5,670 bases of DNA from NCBI GenBank assembly GCA_018678395.1, contig JAHHMJ010000339.1, positions 1 to 5,670 of the forward strand, read 5' to 3'. The position numbers were made by a program, and so were the translations under genes. Below the pieces are notes generated by a model, which worked only from the letters and a program-made list of their open reading frames with translations, had not been told where the DNA came from and ran no database searches. Source of the stretch: Gemmatimonadota bacterium (GTDB lineage: Bacteria; Gemmatimonadota; Gemmatimonadetes; Longimicrobiales; Gaopeijiaceae). Of the stretch, positions 1 to 4,838 are shown piece by piece. Position 1 is the first letter of the stretch. Each line of letters starts with the position of its first letter.

Positions 1-63
1 GCGGGTCGTATTCGGGAATCGCTCCGCCTTCTTCTGTCCTCGTTGCCAGCCCGAGCCCGACTC

Positions 64-1695
64 GTGAAGCGCTTTCCCCATGAATGCCGGTGCGGCCGCC
101 GGACCCGGCCGTGGCCGGGTCGGGCCCCTGCCGGGGCGAGCGCGACCCGAAGGCCGACCGGCATCCGCGGCGTCCTCCTGGCGGCCGCCCTCTCCGCCCT
201 GACCGCGCAGGGTACGGCGGCCCAGGACGGGGACCGGCAGTCCGAGCGGGCGACCTCCGGGCTCGACCTCCCCGTTCGCGAGGTGCAGCTGGACAACGGG
301 ATGCGCTTCCTCCTGCTGCCCCGCCCCGGTGCGCCCACGGTGGCGTTCGTGGTGGAGTACCGGGTGGGCGGTGTCGACGAGGTCCCGGGCCGCACCGGGA
401 TCGCCCACCTCCTCGAGCACCTCCTGTTCAAGGGAAGCACGTCGATCGGGACGCGCGACGTCGAGGCGGAACGGCCCTGGTTCGAACGGATGGACGCGGT
501 CCACGACTCCGTCCTGGCCGAACGCGGTCGGCTGCGTCCCGATACGGCGCGCATCCGAGTGTTCGAGGGCCGCATCGCCACCCTCGAGGACTCGGCACGC
601 ACTCTGTTGGTGCCCAACGAGTTCGACCGGATCCTCTCGCGTAACGGCGCACGGGGGCTGAACGCCACGACCGCGGCCGAGGCCACGACGTACTTCGTGG
701 AGCTTCCGAGCAACCGGGCCGAGCTCTGGTTCGCGCTGGAGTCCGACCGCATGCGGTCGCCGGTCTTCCGCGAGTTCTACACGGAACGCGATGTGGTCAT
801 GGAGGAGCGGCGGCTCCGGATCGACACCAGCCCCGGCGGGAAGCTCTACGAGGCCCATCTCGCCGCCGCGTTCACGATCCACCCCTACGGCCAGCCCGTG
901 GCCGGGACGATGTCCGACCTGGAGTCGCTGACCCGGCGTGACGTGGAGGACTACTATCGCCGCTTCTATGGACCCCGGAACGCGACCGTCGCGATCGTCG
1001 GAGACCTCGACCCCGACCTGCTCGAGCGGTGGGCCCACCGGTGGTTCGGGGACATCCCACCGGGCGAGATCCCTCCCCCCGTGCTGACCCGGGAGCCGCC
1101 CCAGACCGGAACCCGCCGCGTCGAGGTTCTGTTCGACGCGCAGCCCTCCCTCCGCATGGGATGGCATGTTCCCGGGCTCGTCCACGAGGACACGCCGGCG
1201 CTCGCGATCCTGGGGTCGCTGCTCACGGGCGGTCGTTCGGCCCGCCTCCAGCGCAGGCTGGTTCAGGAGGACCGCATCGCGACGTTCGTCAGCGCAGGCC
1301 GGGGTCCCGGGGACCGCTACCCGCACCTCTTCACCGTGGACGCCACACCCCGCGCTCCCCACGGCCCGGCCGAGATCGAGGCAGCGGTCCTGGACGAGCT
1401 CGCACGGCTCGCTCGGACTCCTCCCGACTCGGCCGAGGTAGCCCGGGTCCGGATCCAGATCGAGTCCGGTCGGGTCCGCCGGCTGGCGTCCAATCTCGGA
1501 CTCGCCTTCCAGCTCGCGGAGTCGGCATCGGCGCTGGGCGATTGGCGTGAGACCTTCCGCCTCTCCGACCGTCTCGTCGAAGTGACGCCGGAGGACATCC
1601 AGCGGGTGGTCCGGCGCTACCTTCATGCCGCCAATCTCACGGTCGCGACCCTGGTCCCGGCCGACTCTGCCGACGCTTCCGCTCCCCGCCGATGA
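64..1695 (+). CDS. M16 family zinc metallopeptidase, catalytic subunit (exported)
   Basis: Predicted secreted zinc endopeptidase of the pitrilysin/insulinase family (M16B-like), probably periplasmic and cleaving peptides or unfolded proteins. Numbered from the GTG at 64, the inverted zinc motif HLLEH is at residues 115-119 (nt 406-420). The third ligand is probably E247 in VVMEER (nt 802-804). NATTAAEATTYF (200-211) is the conserved strand between them. The M16 C-terminal domain covers roughly 290-460. A hydrophobic signal segment (GVLLAAALSALTAQG) lies at about 36-50, with cleavage likely after TAA. A ~55-residue insert (134-188) separates the zinc motifs. The Arg/Tyr pair of the C-terminal domain is replaced by V400 and T407. 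The start is uncertain: TTG at 43 is the other in-frame option, neither has a good ribosome site, and the frame is open to base 1. It overlaps the next gene by ATGA, implying an operon and a heterodimer. Family assignment is very secure. Confidence 0.93.
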   Translation: MKRFPHECRCGRRTRPWPGRAPAGASATRRPTGIRGVLLAAALSALTAQGTAAQDGDRQSERATSGLDLPVREVQLDNGMRFLLLPRPGAPTVAFVVEYRVGGVDEVPGRTGIAHLLEHLLFKGSTSIGTRDVEAERPWFERMDAVHDSVLAERGRLRPDTARIRVFEGRIATLEDSARTLLVPNEFDRILSRNGARGLNATTAAEATTYFVELPSNRAELWFALESDRMRSPVFREFYTERDVVMEERRLRIDTSPGGKLYEAHLAAAFTIHPYGQPVAGTMSDLESLTRRDVEDYYRRFYGPRNATVAIVGDLDPDLLERWAHRWFGDIPPGEIPPPVLTREPPQTGTRRVEVLFDAQPSLRMGWHVPGLVHEDTPALAILGSLLTGGRSARLQRRLVQEDRIATFVSAGRGPGDRYPHLFTVDATPRAPHGPAEIEAAVLDELARLARTPPDSAEVARVRIQIESGRVRRLASNLGLAFQLAESASALGDWRETFRLSDRLVEVTPEDIQRVVRRYLHAANLTVATLVPADSADASAPRR

Positions 1696-3242
1696 TCGCG
1701 TTTCGGATTCCCGAGGCGACGGGGCACCGGAGAGTGCGACCCTCGTGGGGCATCGTCCCACCGCTCACGCTCGCCCTCGGTCTCGTCGCGGCAACCGCGC
1801 TCCCGAGCGGCGCTCAGGAACCGACCGGCCGAACCGCGGTCGAGAGCCTCCAGTTCGATCCCCTGCGCTTCACGCCGCCCGAGGCGGAGCGATACGAGGT
1901 CGAAGGGGTGGTCGTGTTCTTCCTGCCCGATGCATCGCTCCCGCTGGTCGACGTACTCGCCCGTTTCGAGGGTGGCTACGCCCGCTTCGGGCGCGAGAAC
2001 TACGCAGCGGCGACGGCCCTGCCCTCCCTGCTGCGTACGGGGGGGACCGACGGGCTGACCCCGGACAGCGTGGACGTCCTCATGGAGTCGCTCGCGCTCC
2101 AGACGACGTTCGGTACTGCGGGGGGCGCGGTCACCGCGAGCCTGAACACGCTCCGCGACGCCCTGGACCCGGCGCTCGACCTCTGGTGGGCCATGCTGAC
2201 CCGGCCCGGCTTCGATCCCGACGCGGTCGAAGTCTGGCGTGGGCGACAGCTCGAATCGGTCCTGCGCCGGATCGACGATCCCGGGCGCCTGGCCTTCTCG
2301 GAGTTCAACCGGCTCATGTACGGGGACCATCCCATCGGCTGGGAGATGGACGCCGCGGACCTGCGGCCCGAGCGACTCGACCGCGATGCCCTCAGGCGGG
2401 TCCACGGCCGCATCGCGTGTCGTGAACAGCTCGTGCTCGGTGTCAGCGGAGACGTCACCTGGGACGAGGTCCGACCGCGACTCGAGCGCCTCGTGGCGTC
2501 CCTCGCCTCCTGCGCAGCACCGGTCCCGGAGGCCCCGATCCCCGAGATCCGTCGAGAGCCGGGCGTATTCCTGATCCCCCGGGACCTGGATCAGAGCACG
2601 ATCGTCCTGGCCCACACGACGTCGCTGAGGCAGGGGGCTTCGGACGCGTTCTTCGCTTCACGAATCGGCAACACCCTCCTGGGTGCCGGCGGCTTCTCCA
2701 GCCGGCTGGTCGGCCGGGTGCGGACGGAAGAGGGCTACGCGTACGCGGCCTCCTCTCTGTGGACGACGCCCGAGCGCTACGACGGGCTGATCGGAGCGAC
2801 GACCCGGACTCGGCCGGAGGCCACGGTCGCCGCGCTGCGGGTGATCCTCGACGTGTTCGACGAGATGCGGGAGGCCCCGCCCACCGAGACGGCGGTCCGC
2901 GATGCCGTCGACGAATTCGTCAACGGATTCGTCTTCGCCTTCTCGTCACCGGTCCAGATCGTCGCCCGACGCATCTCGTACGAGGCGGCCGGCCTGCCCG
3001 AGGACTGGCTCGGTCGCTACGTGGAGGGGATTCAACGGGTCGATCCGGAGGCGGTTCAGGCCGTCTTTCGACGCCATCTCGATCCCGACCGCATGACGGT
3101 GCTCGTGGTCGGGAATCCGGAGGCGCTCGACGAACCCCTCGAAGCGCTCGGATACGGTCCGGTGACGGTGATCGACCCGGATGCGGGTTCCGACCCCGGC
3201 GCTACTTCCGCGCCCAGTGGATCGCCGCGATTCCGAAGGTGA
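1692..3242 (+). CDS. M16 family peptidase-like protein, non-catalytic partner subunit (exported)
   Basis: M16 fold protein of 516 residues that appears to have lost zinc binding. Where HxxEH should sit, before the conserved LLRTGGT, the residues are A109-L-P-S-L113, so His, Glu and His are all absent; a Glu at the third-ligand position (E188) seems kept. The C-terminal M16 domain is well preserved: GAGGFSSRLVGRVRTEEGYA (331-350) carries R344 and Y351, the Arg/Tyr pair that in two-subunit M16B proteases contacts substrate from the inactive subunit. A signal peptide is clear (hydrophobic 21-38, likely cleavage after SGA41), so it is exported like its partner. Start ATG 1692 is chosen for the four-base ATGA overlap with the upstream gene; GTG 1734 would give a shorter signal peptide and cannot be excluded. 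The last 41 bp overlap the convergent methyltransferase gene. Role inferred: substrate-binding half of a heterodimeric protease. Confidence 0.92.
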   Translation: MIAFRIPEATGHRRVRPSWGIVPPLTLALGLVAATALPSGAQEPTGRTAVESLQFDPLRFTPPEAERYEVEGVVVFFLPDASLPLVDVLARFEGGYARFGRENYAAATALPSLLRTGGTDGLTPDSVDVLMESLALQTTFGTAGGAVTASLNTLRDALDPALDLWWAMLTRPGFDPDAVEVWRGRQLESVLRRIDDPGRLAFSEFNRLMYGDHPIGWEMDAADLRPERLDRDALRRVHGRIACREQLVLGVSGDVTWDEVRPRLERLVASLASCAAPVPEAPIPEIRREPGVFLIPRDLDQSTIVLAHTTSLRQGASDAFFASRIGNTLLGAGGFSSRLVGRVRTEEGYAYAASSLWTTPERYDGLIGATTRTRPEATVAALRVILDVFDEMREAPPTETAVRDAVDEFVNGFVFAFSSPVQIVARRISYEAAGLPEDWLGRYVEGIQRVDPEAVQAVFRRHLDPDRMTVLVVGNPEALDEPLEALGYGPVTVIDPDAGSDPGATSAPSGSPRFRR

Positions 3243-3930
3243 CCAGCGAGAAACCCGCCTCGGCGAATCCGGCGGATTCCAGCTTCGCGGCGAGAGCCTC
3301 CGGACCCGGGAACTCCTTCACGGACTCGGGCAGGTACGTATAGGCCCAGGGGTGCCCCGACACGATGCGCCCGACCACCGGAAGGATCCGGGTGAAGTAC
3401 AGCATGTAGGCGCTTCGAACGAGAGCATTCGGGGGCACGGTGAACTCGAGCACCACGAGGCGCGCACCGGGCTTGAGCACGCGATGGAACTCCGCGAAGC
3501 CTGCGTCGAGGTCGGCCAGATTCCGGACGCCGAAGCCGACCGTGGCCCCATGGAAGGAACCATCCGGGAACGGCAGACGCAGCGAGTCGCCGCAGACAGG
3601 AGCCACCGCCGCGCCTGCGAGCTTGTCCTGGCCCGCGACGAGCATCGGGCGGGCGAAGTCCGACGCCACCACACGGCCCCGGAACTCGGCCCGGCGAGCG
3701 AGTTCGAGGCTCAGGTCGAAGGTCCCGGCGCACGCATCCAGGTACAGGCCGTCCGGGCTTCGCGTCCACTCGAGCGTGTCCACGGCGCGACGGCGCCACG
3801 CCCGATCGATGTTCATCGACAGAACGTGGTTGAGCAGATCGTAGCGGGGCGCGATCTCGGAGAAGATCGTCTGGACCTGCCGTTCGCGGTCTTCACCGCG
3901 AGAGGGGACGGCCTCGGGAATCGTGGGCAT
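3202..3930 (-). CDS. ubiE/menG: Demethylmenaquinone methyltransferase (UbiE/MenG family)
   Basis: SAM-dependent C-methyltransferase that converts demethylmenaquinol to menaquinol, the last step of menaquinone synthesis; family members in ubiquinone makers also methylate the benzoquinol intermediate. The 242-residue length is typical. Hallmarks in order: F23-SEIAPRYDLLNHVLSMNID-42 at the N-terminus; SAM motif I LDACAGTFDLSLEL (64-77); acidic residue D91 after the second strand; GDSLRLPFPDGSF (114-126); the diagnostic GFGVRNLAD (132-140); RVLKPGARLVVLEF (150-163); YFTRILPVVG (178-187); and YTYLPESVKEFP (197-208). Motif I has Phe71 where many members have Gly, and the usual Asp after DGSF is His127; both lie in otherwise normal motifs. 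Start is ATG at 3930 with no visible Shine-Dalgarno, stop TAG at 3202. It is convergent with and overlaps the M16 gene, and divergent from the sigma-factor gene, so it is probably transcribed alone in this window. Without ubiquinone genes in view, the menaquinone role is the likelier one. Confidence 0.95.
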   Translation of the reverse strand: MPTIPEAVPSRGEDRERQVQTIFSEIAPRYDLLNHVLSMNIDRAWRRRAVDTLEWTRSPDGLYLDACAGTFDLSLELARRAEFRGRVVASDFARPMLVAGQDKLAGAAVAPVCGDSLRLPFPDGSFHGATVGFGVRNLADLDAGFAEFHRVLKPGARLVVLEFTVPPNALVRSAYMLYFTRILPVVGRIVSGHPWAYTYLPESVKEFPGPEALAAKLESAGFAEAGFSLVTFGIAAIHWARK

Positions 3931-3945
3931 TGCAGCGCCGGGGGG

Positions 3946-3959
3946 GGAAGGTACCTTCC
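3946..3959. repeat. Perfect 14-bp palindrome, possible operator
   Basis: GGAAGGTACCTTCC equals its own reverse complement over all 14 bases, with symmetry ending at both flanks. It sits 15 bp upstream of the menG start codon and just upstream of the candidate sigma-gene promoter. The position suits an operator acting on menG, on the sigma gene, or on both. No regulator is identified, so the function is inference only. Confidence 0.4.
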
Positions 3960-3969
3960 GATCGGGGAC

Positions 3970-3995
3970 TGAAGTCCTCTGCTACCCGGCTCGTA
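3970..3995 (+). promoter_or_regulatory. Candidate ECF-type promoter of the sigma-factor gene
   Basis: TGAAGT at 3970-3975, a 16-base spacer, then CGTA at 3992-3995. This resembles the TGAAAC-N16-CGTA pattern known for some ECF sigma factors such as Bacillus SigW. A transcript would begin at about 4002-4004, before either possible start codon of the sigma gene. ECF sigma factors often drive their own gene, so autoregulation is plausible. A short dyad (GGACT-GA-AGTCC, 3966-3977) covers the -35-like box. The match rests on few bases and on a consensus from a distant organism. Confidence 0.27.
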
Positions 3996-4003
3996 TTCCG
4001 GGT
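3984..4003. repeat. Inverted repeat ACCCGG-N8-CCGGGT
   Basis: Perfect 6-bp arms (3984-3989 and 3998-4003) flank the eight bases that contain the candidate -10 box CGTA. As DNA it could be a regulator site overlapping the promoter. As RNA it would only partly fall in the transcript. With short GC-rich arms in GC-rich DNA, chance is a real possibility. Confidence 0.25.
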
Positions 4004-4044
4004 TCCACACCGCCGCTGTGAAACCCGATGCGTCCGAGACGCGT

Positions 4045-4048
4045 AGGG
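4045..4048 (+). promoter_or_regulatory. Weak Shine-Dalgarno (AGGG) supporting the 4058 start
   Basis: AGGG ends nine bases before the ATG at 4058. The in-frame ATG at 4028 is preceded only by a pyrimidine- and A-containing stretch with no purine-rich site. This is the main reason for preferring 4058 as the start of the sigma-factor gene. Confidence 0.35.
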
Positions 4049-4057
4049 CCCTCCGCC

Positions 4058-4732
4058 ATGGCCGATTCCTCCGCGACCACGGCGGACGCAGCCCTCACCC
4101 ACGCGCATTCCTCCGCACGGGGAACGGCTCCTCTGTCCGCCACCGACTTCGCAGCCCGGGACGATCGCGACCTGGCCGCTCTCGCGGCCCAGGGGCGCGA
4201 GCCTGCGTTCCGCGAACTGCTCAGCCGATACGAGCGACCGGTATTCTCGCTCGTGTTCCGGATGGTCCGGGACCGTTCCCTGGCCGAGGATCTCGCACAG
4301 GAAGCGTTCATCCGCGCCTTCAACGCGATCGGTTCATACAACCCCTCGTTCAAGTTCTCGAACTGGATCCTCAAGATCGCGAACAACCACACGATCGATT
4401 ACCTGCGCAAGCGCAAACTGGACACGATCTCCATCCATGGTTCGCCGCACGCCTCCTCGCCGGAGGAAGAGGCGCGCACCCGACTGGTGATCGAGGACCG
4501 GGACGAGCGACCGGACGCCTACGTCGAGAGCCGCGAGCTCGGTGGCGAGATCGAGGCCGCGATCGGGCGACTCCGTCCGGAGTACCGGACCGTGATCCTG
4601 CTCCGGCACGTCGAGGGCTACAGCTACGAGGAGATCGCGGACACGCTGGAGCTGCCGCTCGGCACGGTGAAGACCTACATCCACCGGGCCCGGAACGAGC
4701 TCAAGGATTCTCTCGCCCACCTCGCCCCATGA
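4058..4732 (+). CDS. RNA polymerase sigma factor, sigma-70 family, ECF type
   Basis: Alternative sigma factor with just regions 2 and 4, the extracytoplasmic-function (group IV) layout. Numbered from ATG 4058 (224 aa): an Ala/Ser/Thr-rich leader (1-35); sigma region 2 (about 50-120) with AFRELLSRYERPVFSLVFRM, then DRSLAEDLAQEAFIRAFNAI and the promoter-melting/-10 segment FKFSNWILKIANNHTIDYLR; an acidic, charged linker (121-160); and sigma region 4 (about 160-220) with LRPEYRTVILLRHVEGYSYE followed by the helix-turn-helix EEIADTLELPLGTVKTYIHR that reads the -35 element. There is no SnoaL-like C-terminal extension. The in-frame ATG at 4028 would add ten residues (MRPRRVGPSA); 4058 is preferred for its AGGG site. 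It is followed on the same strand by a zinc-finger anti-sigma gene, its likely partner, and may be autoregulated from 3970-3995. The inducing signal and regulon cannot be read from this window. Confidence 0.95.
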   Translation: MADSSATTADAALTHAHSSARGTAPLSATDFAARDDRDLAALAAQGREPAFRELLSRYERPVFSLVFRMVRDRSLAEDLAQEAFIRAFNAIGSYNPSFKFSNWILKIANNHTIDYLRKRKLDTISIHGSPHASSPEEEARTRLVIEDRDERPDAYVESRELGGEIEAAIGRLRPEYRTVILLRHVEGYSYEEIADTLELPLGTVKTYIHRARNELKDSLAHLAP

Positions 4733-4747
4733 CGCGCCGGACCGGCC

Positions 4748-4760
4748 ACCCCACGGGGGT
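4748..4760 (+). other. Short GC hairpin after the sigma-factor gene
   Basis: ACCCC-ACG-GGGGT can form a 5-bp stem with a three-base loop, 16 bases after the sigma-factor stop. No T-tract follows, so it is a poor intrinsic terminator. It could cause attenuation or mark the mRNA 3' end, but may be chance. Confidence 0.2.
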
Positions 4761-4770
4761 CGCCACAGCC

Positions 4771-4797
4771 CGAAACCGGGGCGTCCGTATCCTCGTA
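4771..4797 (+). promoter_or_regulatory. Candidate ECF-type promoter of the anti-sigma gene
   Basis: CGAAAC at 4771-4776, a 17-base spacer, then CGTA at 4794-4797. Both this and the candidate upstream of the sigma gene end in CTCGTA, with a GAA-containing box 19-20 bases upstream of that hexamer. Initiation would be near 4804-4806, leaving a leader of about 34 bases with a good ribosome site. If real, the anti-sigma gene can be transcribed independently of the sigma gene by the same sigma factor. Judged by eye only. Confidence 0.28.
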
Positions 4798-4826
4798 GGG
4801 CCCACCGTGAGCACGAACCGAACCCC

Positions 4827-4830
4827 AGGA
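4827..4830 (+). promoter_or_regulatory. Ribosome binding site (AGGA) for the anti-sigma gene
   Basis: AGGA with eight bases to the GTG at 4839. This spacing is near ideal and fixes the unusual GTG start. The next in-frame start codon, the ATG at 4881, would remove the first histidine of the zinc site. Confidence 0.6.
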
Positions 4831-4838
4831 CCATCAAC

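Larger units (their letters stand above)
3931..4027. promoter_or_regulatory. Divergent intergenic region between menG and the sigma-factor gene
   Basis: This 97-bp gap (127 bp if the sigma factor starts at 4058) must hold the promoters of both divergent genes. It has a run of eight G (3940-3947), a perfect 14-bp palindrome (3946-3959), two further dyads (3966-3977 and 3984-4003), and a promoter-like element facing right (3970-3995). I found no convincing housekeeping -35/-10 pair facing left toward menG. Confidence 0.6.

Noticed and set aside
1623..2615. 330-codon open frame on the - strand opposite the M16 genes
   Set aside because: It lies antisense to two clearly assigned M16 genes, shows an Arg/Glu/Gly-rich composition with no recognisable motif, and is what GC-rich codon bias produces opposite real genes.
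3265..3279. GAATCC-GGC-GGATTC hairpin as an intrinsic terminator
   Set aside because: It has no T-tract on either strand and is explained by the menG codons for E-S-A-G-F; kept only as a remark on the convergent overlap.
3056..3799. 247-codon - strand frame overlapping menG
   Set aside because: It is a shifted reading of menG, rich in Arg, Gly and Pro, while the 3202-3930 frame has every UbiE signature.
3181..3972. 263-codon + strand frame across menG
   Set aside because: Antisense shadow of menG with no domain signature; it ends in the divergent promoter region.
43..4732. A direct link in which the M16 proteases cleave the anti-sigma factor
   Set aside because: The two modules are separated by an oppositely oriented menG gene, and known anti-sigma proteolysis uses other protease families; proximity alone does not support it.
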